Shown one piece after another: positions 1-6,528 of a stretch of DNA of 8,836 nucleotides (its first letter is position 1; each line of letters starts with the position of its first letter). A program made the position numbers and the translations under genes. The notes under the pieces are model-generated. The model saw only the letters and a program-made list of their open reading frames with translations. It was not told the origin of the DNA and did not search any database. The stretch is from Deltaproteobacteria bacterium RIFCSPLOWO2_02_56_12 (GTDB taxonomy: Bacteria > Desulfobacterota > Binatia > UBA9968): contig MGRY01000013.1 in NCBI GenBank assembly GCA_001799045.1, forward strand, positions 1 through 8,836, read 5' to 3'.

Positions 1-1
1 G

Positions 2-466
2 GCAATCATCAACTCGGCCGCCGGGGTGAATATGACTCCTGTCCCCTACAAAGGGGCGTCGCCCGCAGTGACTGCCGTTTTGGGCGGCCACATCGAGGGC
101 AACTCTCTGGCTCTAGGCGCTAACTTAGCTCACATCAATGCAGGCACTCTGAGAGCGTTGGTCATATCCAGTAAATCTTCAAAAGCAGCGCAGATACCAT
201 CGCCAGCCGAAGCAGGTTATCCTCAGGTAAAATTACTGGGAGTATGGGTGGGGGCTTTTGCGCCGGCCGGAGCGCCAGACTCGGTATTAAAGGTATTAGT
301 TCCCGCCTTTGAAAAGGCCATTCACTCTCCCGAGGTCGTTAAAGCCGTGGAGGGAGTCGGCAGTTCTCTAGATTACCAAAAACCAGAGGAACTTAAGAAA
401 TCCATTCAGGAGGAGTTTGAAATCGTCCGTGAAGTAGCTAAGAAAGCCGGTCTAACCAAAAAATAA
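2..466 (+). CDS. tctC: TctC-family (Bug) periplasmic substrate-binding protein, 3' part
   Basis: This is the C-terminal part (about 154 residues) of the extracytoplasmic receptor of a tripartite tricarboxylate transporter. The reading frame is open from base 2, so the gene begins outside the window; a GTG at 26 is internal and not a start. Seen in the sequence: the family's VPYKGASPAV stretch followed by a GGH motif, a segment reading GTLRALVIS, then EAGYP, and a FAPAGAPDSVLKVL stretch, all in the order typical of TctC/Bug proteins. The protein ends in a lysine-rich tail. Known for the family: it binds a carboxylate in the periplasm and delivers it to the TctA/TctB membrane pair. The next gene, tctB, starts 18 bases downstream, which supports one operon. 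The ligand cannot be read from this fragment; citrate is only one of many known TTT substrates. Confidence 0.93.
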   Translation, partial: AIINSAAGVNMTPVPYKGASPAVTAVLGGHIEGNSLALGANLAHINAGTLRALVISSKSSKAAQIPSPAEAGYPQVKLLGVWVGAFAPAGAPDSVLKVLVPAFEKAIHSPEVVKAVEGVGSSLDYQKPEELKKSIQEEFEIVREVAKKAGLTKK

Positions 467-484
467 TCAAGAGACAGATTAAGA

Positions 485-952
485 GTGAAGAAATCCGACC
501 TAGTAAGCAGCTCTTTTTGGCTGACCTTCTCTTTTCTTGTCGCCGGGGAGTCCTATCGGTTAGGTTTGGGGAATTTCCGCGGGCCGGGGCCGGGATTCCT
601 GCCTTTTGTTGCCAGTTTGGTTTTAGGTGTTTTGTCCTTGTTGCTCATGGTCCAGGCTATCCATAGAAAGGGAGAAGAGAAGGAAGTTCAAGAGGCCTGG
701 TCTCAGAGGGGAAACTGGGAGAAAATAGTCTATACCCTGGCAGCTCTCTTGCTCTATCTGTTCCTGTTGGAAAAGCTGGGATTCCTTTTTTGCACCTTCC
801 TTCTGGTTATCTTTCTCCTGAGAGTGGTTGAAACACAACGATGGCCAGTAGTCATCGCTACCGCCTTTTCAGCTACCCTTTTTTGCTACATTCTTTTCCA
901 GCTCTGGTTGAAGATTCAGCTTCCCTCCGGGATCCTGGGGATATACCCTTAA
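485..952 (+). CDS. tctB: TctB-family small membrane subunit of the TTT transporter
   Basis: A 155-residue integral membrane protein, the usual size for TctB. Seen: an N-terminal hydrophobic segment (about residues 8-22), then the family hallmark GPGPGFLPF at about residues 33-41, a second hydrophobic run to about residue 58, a charged basic/acidic loop (residues 60-78), and two or three further hydrophobic stretches to about residue 145. The C-terminus reads LPSGILGIYP, resembling the LPxGxLG end common in the family. Translation appears to start at a GTG with only a weak purine stretch (GAGA at 471-474) ahead of it, so the start is less certain than the rest. Known role: the small four-helix partner of TctA in the inner membrane. 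It lies 18 bases after tctC and 10 bases before tctA. Confidence 0.93.
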   Translation: MKKSDLVSSSFWLTFSFLVAGESYRLGLGNFRGPGPGFLPFVASLVLGVLSLLLMVQAIHRKGEEKEVQEAWSQRGNWEKIVYTLAALLLYLFLLEKLGFLFCTFLLVIFLLRVVETQRWPVVIATAFSATLFCYILFQLWLKIQLPSGILGIYP

Positions 953-958
953 AAAGGG
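946..958 (+). promoter_or_regulatory. small hairpin joining the tctB stop codon and the tctA ribosome binding site
   Basis: CCCTT at 946-950 can pair with AAGGG at 954-958 across an AAA loop. The right arm is the only good Shine-Dalgarno-like sequence ahead of the tctA ATG at 963, and the tctB TAA stop (950-952) sits in the left arm and loop. A ribosome finishing tctB would open the hairpin, so translational coupling is a reasonable inference. The stem is only five pairs, so its stability is modest. Confidence 0.4.
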
Positions 959-962
959 AACA

Positions 963-2456
963 ATGGAGGTCCTGTCTGGAGTCTTATACGGTTTTAGTGT
1001 GGCCTTACAGCCGCTGAATCTCTTGTACTGTTTTTTCGGGGTATTGATCGGGACTTTAGTCGGAGTATTGCCGGGTTTCGGTCCGGCGGCGGCCATCGCT
1101 CTTCTCCTCCCCAGCACCTTTCACGTTTCTCCCGTAGCAGCGACAATTATGCTCGCCGGGATATATTATGGAGCGATGTATGGGGGCTCGACCACCTCGA
1201 TTTTAGTGAATATTCCTGGAGAGGCTGCGTCGGTAGTAACTTGCCTGGACGGGTATAAGATGGCCCGGCAGGGGCGGGCCGGTCCTGCCCTGGGAATTGC
1301 CGCGTTCGCTTCCTTTATCGCCGGCACTTTTAGCATTGTCGCCCTGACCTTTCTCTCGCCGGTTTTGGCTAATCTTGCCCTGCGGTTCGGTCCTCCGGAG
1401 TATTTTTCCTTAATAGTGTTAGGTTTAACCATTCTAGCCTATCTGGCTGGTGGATCGATGGTGAAGGCATTAATGATGGCCGCTTTAGGAATCATTCTCT
1501 CAAGTATCGGGATGGATATTATTAGCGGCTCTTATCGCTTTACGTATGGGTTCTTAGTCTTAAGCGACGGGCTAGGATTGATCCCGGTAGTGATGGGTTT
1601 TTTTGGTCTTGCGGAGGTTTTTTCCAACCTTGAAGAAAAGTTAGGGCGGGAAATCCTTGAGCAGAAGATTAAGGGACTGCTGCCCACCTGCCAGGACTGG
1701 AAGGATGCATGGGGTGCAATCACCCGCGGCTCCCTCCTGGGCTTTTTCTTGGGCATACTTCCCGGTGGAGGGGCGATTATTGCTTCCTTTACCTCTTACG
1801 CCGTAGAGAAAAAATTATCCAAACACCCGGAAAAATTCGGCAGTGGAGTTATCGAAGGCGTGGCGGGTCCCGAGGCAGCTAACAATGCCGCAGCCGGCGG
1901 GGCCTTCATTCCGCTTCTGACCTTGGGAATTCCCGCCAATCCAGTCATGGCCATACTCCTGGGCGGATTAATGATCAATGGGTTACAGCCAGGTCCTCTT
2001 TTAATCAAACAGGCGCCGGATGTCTTCTGGGGAGTCATTGCCAGTATGTATTTGGGCAATGCCATGCTTTTAATCCTCAACCTTCCTCTGATTGGGATAT
2101 GGGTGAAAGTTTTGAGAGTTCCTTATCATATCCTTTTTCCCTTGATTATCCTTTTCTGTTTGGTTAGCTCTTACAGCTTGAATAACAATATGGGCGACGT
2201 GACAATCATGGTTTTTTTTGGAGTCGCGGGCTATCTGATAAAGAAGTTTGGCTACGAGGGGGCCCCTTTAATATTGGCTCTAGTTCTAGGTCCTATGCTG
2301 GAGGAGGCCTTGCGCCAGTCCTTGATCATTTCTCACGGGAGCTTTGCGGTTTTCTTTGAGAGCCCAATCTCTGCCGGATTACTGGTGTTGGCTTTATCTC
2401 TCTTAATTCTTCCCTGGATTACTCACAGGAGGCCGGCTCTACCGTCTGAGGCCTGA
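963..2456 (+). CDS. tctA: TctA-family large membrane subunit of the TTT transporter
   Basis: A 497-residue polytopic membrane protein, full length for TctA (about 500 residues, roughly 11-12 helices). Seen: the first glycine-rich signature GVLPGFGPAAAIALLLP (about residues 34-50), then IYYGAMYGGSTTSILVNIPG (about 67-86) and the DGYKMARQGRAGPALGIAA stretch. The second half of the internal repeat has GILPGGGAIIASF and GVAGPEAANNAAAGGAFIPL followed by LGIPANPVMAILLGGLMINGLQPGP. Known role: the main transport channel, importing a carboxylate handed over by TctC using the ion gradient. It starts at ATG 963 with AAGGG (954-958) as a close ribosome binding site. Leucine TTA codons are frequent here (three within 1410-1421), unlike the left-pointing genes. 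The actual substrate is not predictable from sequence. Confidence 0.96.
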   Translation: MEVLSGVLYGFSVALQPLNLLYCFFGVLIGTLVGVLPGFGPAAAIALLLPSTFHVSPVAATIMLAGIYYGAMYGGSTTSILVNIPGEAASVVTCLDGYKMARQGRAGPALGIAAFASFIAGTFSIVALTFLSPVLANLALRFGPPEYFSLIVLGLTILAYLAGGSMVKALMMAALGIILSSIGMDIISGSYRFTYGFLVLSDGLGLIPVVMGFFGLAEVFSNLEEKLGREILEQKIKGLLPTCQDWKDAWGAITRGSLLGFFLGILPGGGAIIASFTSYAVEKKLSKHPEKFGSGVIEGVAGPEAANNAAAGGAFIPLLTLGIPANPVMAILLGGLMINGLQPGPLLIKQAPDVFWGVIASMYLGNAMLLILNLPLIGIWVKVLRVPYHILFPLIILFCLVSSYSLNNNMGDVTIMVFFGVAGYLIKKFGYEGAPLILALVLGPMLEEALRQSLIISHGSFAVFFESPISAGLLVLALSLLILPWITHRRPALPSEA

Positions 2457-2618
2457 ACATTTTGGCGCTCAAGGCGCAAAGAAGGAATTGAATCTGTGCC
2501 CAAGGTTATATGTCAAAAGATCGAGGAATGGGCGGGAACGGGGGGCTTGGTTTGATACGACTGCCAAGATGGTCCAGCTAAGTCAAAGGAGCGGAAAACA
2601 TTGAAGGAGGGTAGGGAT
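2457..2618. other. intergenic gap between tctA and the CMD-fold gene
   Basis: These 162 bases contain no convincing open frame. A weak GCGC-based inverted repeat lies just after the tctA stop (about 2461-2478) and a CTTGG/CCAAG inverted repeat at about 2549-2572; neither has a T-tract. The gap is long enough to carry a promoter for the CMD gene, but I see no clear -35/-10 pair. Confidence 0.4.
2604..2610 (+). promoter_or_regulatory. strong Shine-Dalgarno that decides the CMD gene start
   Basis: AAGGAGG lies 8 bases before the ATG at 2619. An in-frame TTG at 2601 sits on top of this element and so is not the start. The match to the anti-Shine-Dalgarno is complete over seven bases. Confidence 0.85.
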
Positions 2619-2993
2619 ATGAAGAAGGATAGCCTGGAGGCATTTAAAAAGGTGGCGCTCGGAGCGGACAACGATGCTTATGAGATCGTGGCAAAATTAG
2701 ATCCCGAATACTTCGAATACCTCAGGGGTATTTACGTGGACGCTACCTGGGGTCGAGAAGGCGCGCTGCCGCGAAAGACAAAAGAGCTTATTATGGTGGG
2801 GATCACGTGTGCGATGCTTCACCCGCTCGGAAATCGACTCCACACCGAGAGGGCGCTGATCGCAGGCGCAACTCCCAGAGAGGTCCTCGAGGCTATGGAG
2901 GTCGCAGCGATTCCCGGCGGCATGCCCGGGTTATGGCTGGGGGTCGAGACGCTTCAGAAAATCCTCAAGGCAAGAGGCCAGGAATTTAAATGA
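2619..2993 (+). CDS. carboxymuconolactone decarboxylase-fold protein
   Basis: A 124-residue, all-helical protein of the carboxymuconolactone decarboxylase / AhpD-like superfamily. Seen: LPRKTKELIMVGIT (residues 50-63), then RLHTERALIAGATPREVLEAMEVAA (about 73-97), the order and spacing of the CMD core, with His75 at the conserved histidine position. The only cysteine is Cys64; the CxxC pair of AhpD peroxidase partners is absent, so a thiol-disulfide role is unlikely. Known family members include true gamma-carboxymuconolactone decarboxylases of aromatic degradation and many uncharacterised homologues; the sequence does not settle which applies. It follows tctA on the same strand after a 162-base gap, so it may or may not be co-transcribed. 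The start at 2619 is chosen from the strong ribosome binding site just upstream. Confidence 0.85.
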   Translation: MKKDSLEAFKKVALGADNDAYEIVAKLDPEYFEYLRGIYVDATWGREGALPRKTKELIMVGITCAMLHPLGNRLHTERALIAGATPREVLEAMEVAAIPGGMPGLWLGVETLQKILKARGQEFK

Positions 2994-3005
2994 GCAATGG
3001 TGAAT

Positions 3006-3037
3006 CCGGACCCCTGAACGGAATTTGCAGGGTCCGG
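3006..3037. terminator. GC-rich hairpin between convergent genes, possible bidirectional terminator
   Basis: CCGGACCC at 3006-3013 is the exact reverse complement of GGGTCCGG at 3030-3037, with two more pairs possible after a one-base bulge and a loop of about 11 bases. It sits 13 bases past the CMD stop and 21 bases past the stop of the opposite-strand hydrolase. There is no T-tract on either side, so it is not a textbook intrinsic terminator; it may still stop or protect both converging transcripts. Confidence 0.5.
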
Positions 3038-3057
3038 GTATAAACTTAGCAGTGTCT

Positions 3058-4497
3058 TCAGCGGCAGTCGGACGCTGGCAGGGTATCCTGACCATAAACC
3101 CGGTCTAAAATCTTTTTAAATATTTTCCCCTCATCAAACTCCCAATGCGTTGTCGGTTCATTTTCTTTTCCCTCAAACCTTACGACCGTGAGCCGCCCTT
3201 TATAAGGCTCCTCGCGCTGCTCAACGAATCCGGATTTGGATTGCGTAAGGTTTTCACAGATCCCGAAACGCAATTGGCCTTTCGTTTTTACATCCTCAAA
3301 CAAGTGGTCGATCCAGACCAGCAAGCTTCCCCGCTCTAACAAATCAACAATGCGCATACCCGTCCTCGCCTCGTTCGCCCGTGACAGAGTAAATGCCCAA
3401 AATTTCGTCTTCTTGTTACCGTCCAGGTAAGGCAACACTGCCGTATCAACGTCACGGACGCTGCTTGCCGATGCCAGGTAGACAATCCGCTCAAAGGGGA
3501 TCTTTGGAAACGCGCGGAGAATCTCATCCGAAACTATTGTCCCCATGCTATGGCCTACAAGGGTAATTTCGATTGGTATATGGTCGTTCGTGTCGTTGCT
3601 ATTCTTCCATTTCCACTTTGTATTTCCATCTTGTGTGGAAATCCGCGTGTTCAGCTCCTGCATGAACGTAAGCAGCGCCCCCTCTCTCGCATAGGGGTTC
3701 AGTTCCAATTTAGGCGCCAAGATCGATCGAGCGCGCCGATTGATCGTACTCCAGGCCGGCGCGCCGAATAGTTCGATCAGCGGGGAGGTGATAAAGGCCC
3801 TGGTGGGTACGGTGATTACGAAACTCCCACATGATACAGGATATTCCCACCAGGACTGCGCCCCGGTGCAACTGGGCCACGTTGCCCGAACCAGAGGCCA
3901 CATCATGGGAACAACATCAAATAGGCTCGAGGCAAACTGGCCCGCTGCGATGAAGGGAGAGGTGAGCCAACCCCACGCAGTATTGGTTACCTCGGCTCCC
4001 CGGATCTTAACCAAATTGTCACGAACGGATGACATCAAGTCGCTATTCCAAAGGATGAAAATCGGGTAGTAGGACGATCCTGCGGAACGCCCATCTTTAC
4101 CCGACAATTCCTCGACCTTCCTCAGTCCTGCTTCGTAAGGATTCGATCCCCCATGAACAAATATAAGGATCTGCGGTTTTTTGCGTTGGTTAGTCCAGGT
4201 CTCTCTCGCGTATTCGTCAATATCGCTTAGAATCTTCCCTACGTACTTGCTCCGGAAATCATCATTATCCTTATTGCCTACCGGTTTTAGATTGCGGCCG
4301 ATCGGGTATCCATCTTGATGGACCATAATGTAATTAAGGTTTTTAGCTTGGTCCGCAATGTCTTCCGTCGGGTCCGGATTGGACGATTTCAAATCCACCG
4401 GTTGCAGTGCGGCACACTCCTGGGCGAGGATGAAAAGCCATGAACCGAAGAGGATGAACAGAATACGGTCGATTAATTCCCTATGCGGCGCACTCAT
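3058..4497 (-). CDS. secreted alpha/beta-hydrolase (lipase/esterase-like)
   Basis: A 479-residue protein with an N-terminal hydrophobic signal (about residues 11-30) and no lipobox, so it is probably exported. Seen: a strand ending in a His-Gly-Gly turn (PQILIFVHGGSNP, residues 108-120), the likely oxyanion region, and a nucleophile elbow GHSMG with Ser317 after a hydrophobic strand (ITLVGHSMGTIVSDEIL). Candidate acid residues are Asp349 or Asp351 and the candidate histidine is His451; these two assignments are inference. About 195 residues separate the HGG turn from the nucleophile, more than usual. They include a tryptophan-rich, partly hydrophobic stretch (about 173-250) with two cysteines. 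The start ATG has a GGAGG at 4503-4507 with 5 bases of spacing. Substrate unknown. The 147-base gap from the ATPase gene suggests its own promoter. Confidence 0.8.
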   Translation of the reverse strand: MSAPHRELIDRILFILFGSWLFILAQECAALQPVDLKSSNPDPTEDIADQAKNLNYIMVHQDGYPIGRNLKPVGNKDNDDFRSKYVGKILSDIDEYARETWTNQRKKPQILIFVHGGSNPYEAGLRKVEELSGKDGRSAGSSYYPIFILWNSDLMSSVRDNLVKIRGAEVTNTAWGWLTSPFIAAGQFASSLFDVVPMMWPLVRATWPSCTGAQSWWEYPVSCGSFVITVPTRAFITSPLIELFGAPAWSTINRRARSILAPKLELNPYAREGALLTFMQELNTRISTQDGNTKWKWKNSNDTNDHIPIEITLVGHSMGTIVSDEILRAFPKIPFERIVYLASASSVRDVDTAVLPYLDGNKKTKFWAFTLSRANEARTGMRIVDLLERGSLLVWIDHLFEDVKTKGQLRFGICENLTQSKSGFVEQREEPYKGRLTVVRFEGKENEPTTHWEFDEGKIFKKILDRVYGQDTLPASDCR

Positions 4498-4510
4498 CTT
4501 AACCTCCCTG

Positions 4511-4530
4511 AATTGTCCGGCTGAACAATT
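4511..4530. promoter_or_regulatory. imperfect palindrome just upstream of the hydrolase gene, candidate operator
   Basis: AATTGT at 4511-4516 and ACAATT at 4525-4530 are perfect reverse complements separated by 8 bases; over the 20-base unit 8 of 10 symmetric positions match. It lies 14 to 33 bases ahead of the hydrolase ATG, beside the ribosome binding site. Size and symmetry suit a dimeric repressor, or an RNA hairpin in the leader. No regulator gene is in the window, so the function is inference. Confidence 0.4.
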
Positions 4531-4644
4531 AGGTGCACCTCCGAAATATAAAGTCCCTCTCCCTCTTTCCTTGCCGGTTCACCACGCAGATAATGGGATT
4601 TCTCCTCGATTGATTCAGCATATCACAGTTAACAACCCTTAATC
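4531..4644. other. gap between the ABC ATPase and hydrolase genes
   Basis: This stretch holds no open frame of note and no hairpin terminator after the ATPase stop. Read leftward it contains an AT-rich TTTATATTTC (about 4541-4550) that could serve as a -10 region for the hydrolase gene, but I see no good -35 at the right distance. Confidence 0.35.
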
Positions 4645-5478
4645 CTACCAGTCAAAGAAATTTTTTTTGCGGGGAATCTCCGCTTCAGTATCCTCTTCGC
4701 GAGAGCGATGGTTCTCCCGCATCGCCTTATCGACCTCGTAGCGCAGGAGATCCCAGATCTTTTCCAGGCAGCGGATGAAGTCGGGATCGGACATGCTCTT
4801 GAAGCTGCGCGGACGGCGAACATCGATAGAGACAACGCTCTTGACGACTCCAGGAGCAGAGCTCATGACCGCCACCCGGTCGCAGCACATCACCGCTTCC
4901 TCGATGTTATGCGTGACCAGGATCACCGTCTTTTTTTCCTTCTCCCAAATGCGCAAAAGCTCTTCGCGCAAGAGCAGCCTCGTCTGCGCATCCAGGCTGG
5001 CAAAGGGCTCATCCATAAGAATGACTTCAGGGTCGTTGGCCAGGGCTCGGGCAATCGCCACTTTTTGCTTCATGCCGCCGGACAGCTCAGCCGGATGGGC
5101 GGAGCTGAAATCGAGGAGCCGCACCATCTCCAGCCAAAACCGGGTAACCTGCTTGTATATCGGCACGGGCTGCTTGCGAAACTCCGGCCCCAGAGGGACA
5201 TTGCCTTCCACGGTCCTCCACGGCATCAAAGCCGGATCCTGAAAGACCATGGATACCATTGCCTGAGTCCTTTTTTCCCCGACGAATTCTACCGAACCTT
5301 TGGTCGGCTTTTCCAGCCCGGCGATGATATGGAGCAAAGTGGTCTTGCCGCATCCGGTAGGGCCGATCACGCCGAAAAATTCCCGGTCCCGGACTTCGAG
5401 ATCCACTCCTCCGAGGGCTTGGACCCTTCCCTTCCCTGTCATAAACTCCTTGGTCAGCCCGTGAATCACTACACGCAT
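4645..5478 (-). CDS. ABC transporter ATPase, TauB/SsuB (nitrate/sulfonate/taurine) type
   Basis: A 277-residue cytoplasmic ATPase that would power import. Seen in order: Walker A GPTGCGKTT (residues 39-47), Q-loop Gln80 in VFQDPALMPWRTV, signature LSGGMKQKVAIARAL (132-146), Walker B VILMDEP (152-158), the D-loop SLD (161-163) and the switch His190 in VTHNIEEAV. All catalytic residues are intact. The wording PALMPWRTVEGNV and the RRPRS segment after the core fit the NitT/TauT subfamily. The C-terminus carries an extra charged tail (about residues 252-277), making it somewhat longer than common TauB/SsuB proteins. It starts 9 bases after the binding-protein stop, so the two are co-translated. 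No permease gene neighbours it, so the membrane partner must be encoded elsewhere. The substrate is not readable from an ATPase. Confidence 0.93.
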   Translation of the reverse strand: MRVVIHGLTKEFMTGKGRVQALGGVDLEVRDREFFGVIGPTGCGKTTLLHIIAGLEKPTKGSVEFVGEKRTQAMVSMVFQDPALMPWRTVEGNVPLGPEFRKQPVPIYKQVTRFWLEMVRLLDFSSAHPAELSGGMKQKVAIARALANDPEVILMDEPFASLDAQTRLLLREELLRIWEKEKKTVILVTHNIEEAVMCCDRVAVMSSAPGVVKSVVSIDVRRPRSFKSMSDPDFIRCLEKIWDLLRYEVDKAMRENHRSREEDTEAEIPRKKNFFDW

Positions 5479-5487
5479 GGGCTCAAC

Positions 5488-6498
5488 TCACCTTCCCCCG
5501 AAAATCTCGTTAAAGAGCTTAACGTAGCGATCAAAGTCGTCGTAGATATCCGGCGAAGTAATCGCCGGACGAATGCCTTCAATCAGCCGAGGAGGATCGG
5601 GAGGGGTATCGATGCGGTCGGGAATCCTCCTGAGTGAGCGAAGAATTTCCTGACCTTTTTTAGAGAGGAGAAAATCCATCAACAACCTTGCAGCATTTGG
5701 ATGAGGCGCTTTTGCAGCGATTCCGGTAGGGTGAACGCTGGCATAGACCGGATCGAGCGCAACCCATTCCACCGGCGCGCCAGCCGCCTTGAGAATCTCA
5801 TAACTCTGCGAATAAACGCTTACGGAGCCTTTAAATTCTCCAGCACCAACGAGCTGAGCTATAAGTGTTCTCCCGCTCCTCGGTTGCGGCTGCTGCTGAG
5901 CAAAACGGCGCATGAAAGCCAACCCCTTTTCCTCTCCTCCCATATTCCTCATAGCCGTCGCGAACCACTCATAGGCCCTCGCTTCCATACCGATCTGCCC
6001 TTTCCACTCGGGCTTGAGAAGGTCCTCATAGGATTTGGGAATACTAGCCTTCGGGACCAACCGGGTGTTGTAGCCGAAGACAGCATAGGTCGTGTAGATG
6101 GATGTCCAGAATGCCTGCGGATCTTTATAAGCGTCGCGATAGAACTTTCTCTCCGGCGAGTCGTAGGCTTCGAGCATTCCTCTTTTCTTGAGGAGATGAC
6201 CGTAAAAGCCGGTGTGGGCGATGACATCCCAGAGAGGTTTGCCGGCCCGCCCCTCGGTCATCACCTTCTCCATGAGCTGCGAATCCCCGGTGCGGTAGAA
6301 CTGCGCGTCGATCTTGGGGTAGAGCTGCTTGAAGCCGTCTACGAGCGCTTTCACATCACTGGTAGTCATGGAGGCGTAGAAGACGGCCTTACCCTCGGCT
6401 TCAGCCTTTTCCCTCACCTCTGCAGCCTCAAGGCGGATCGGCAAGTAAGCTCCGAAGCAACAAATGATATAGGTCAGAAACCATCCCAACTTCTTCAT
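5488..6498 (-). CDS. periplasmic solute-binding protein, family 1 (AfuA/FbpA-like)
   Basis: A 336-residue exported binding protein. Seen: a signal peptide with a Lys-Lys start, a hydrophobic core (about residues 5-19) and a probable cut after LEA (about residue 25), with no lipobox. The mature protein opens with AEAEGKAVFYASMTTSDV, then FKQLYPKIDAQFYRTGDSQLMEKVMTEGRAGKPLWDVI, the N-terminal pattern of iron-type and related family 1 binding proteins (COG1840 group). Later landmarks are the segments YTTYAVFGYNTRLV, SYEDLLKPEWKGQIGM and HPNAARLLMDFLLSKKGQEIL. Such proteins bind iron, but many homologues take organic ligands, and I cannot confirm iron-binding tyrosines. It sits between the AMDase-like genes (30 bases upstream) and the ATPase (9 bases downstream). 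ATG 6498 is preferred over an in-frame TTG at 6504 because of the ribosome binding site. Confidence 0.9.
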   Translation of the reverse strand: MKKLGWFLTYIICCFGAYLPIRLEAAEVREKAEAEGKAVFYASMTTSDVKALVDGFKQLYPKIDAQFYRTGDSQLMEKVMTEGRAGKPLWDVIAHTGFYGHLLKKRGMLEAYDSPERKFYRDAYKDPQAFWTSIYTTYAVFGYNTRLVPKASIPKSYEDLLKPEWKGQIGMEARAYEWFATAMRNMGGEEKGLAFMRRFAQQQPQPRSGRTLIAQLVGAGEFKGSVSVYSQSYEILKAAGAPVEWVALDPVYASVHPTGIAAKAPHPNAARLLMDFLLSKKGQEILRSLRRIPDRIDTPPDPPRLIEGIRPAITSPDIYDDFDRYVKLFNEIFGGR

Positions 6499-6504
6499 GA
6501 TCAA

Positions 6505-6510
6505 CTCCCT
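6505..6510 (-). promoter_or_regulatory. Shine-Dalgarno deciding the binding-protein start
   Basis: On the minus strand AGGGAG occupies 6510-6505, leaving 6 bases before ATG 6498. The alternative TTG at 6504 would have no spacing at all, so it is unlikely to be used. Confidence 0.75.
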
Positions 6511-6528
6511 TTCACGCTTTTTGTCTTA

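Noticed and set aside
2549..2572. CTTGG/CCAAG inverted repeat in the tctA-CMD gap as a terminator or operator
   Set aside because: Five-base arms with a long loop and no T-tract are expected by chance in this much sequence.
2807..2989. Overlapping 60-codon frame within the CMD gene
   Set aside because: It is arginine-rich and low in hydrophobic content, typical of an out-of-frame reading of a GC-rich gene; the CMD frame has clear family motifs and a strong ribosome binding site.
3740..4069. Plus-strand open frame of 109 codons inside the hydrolase gene
   Set aside because: It is a shadow of the opposite strand, with no ribosome binding site or family motif that I can see.
4708..5637. A 309-codon open frame on the plus strand
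   Set aside because: It is antisense to the ABC ATPase, whose Walker, signature and switch motifs are all intact; the plus-strand product has no family features.
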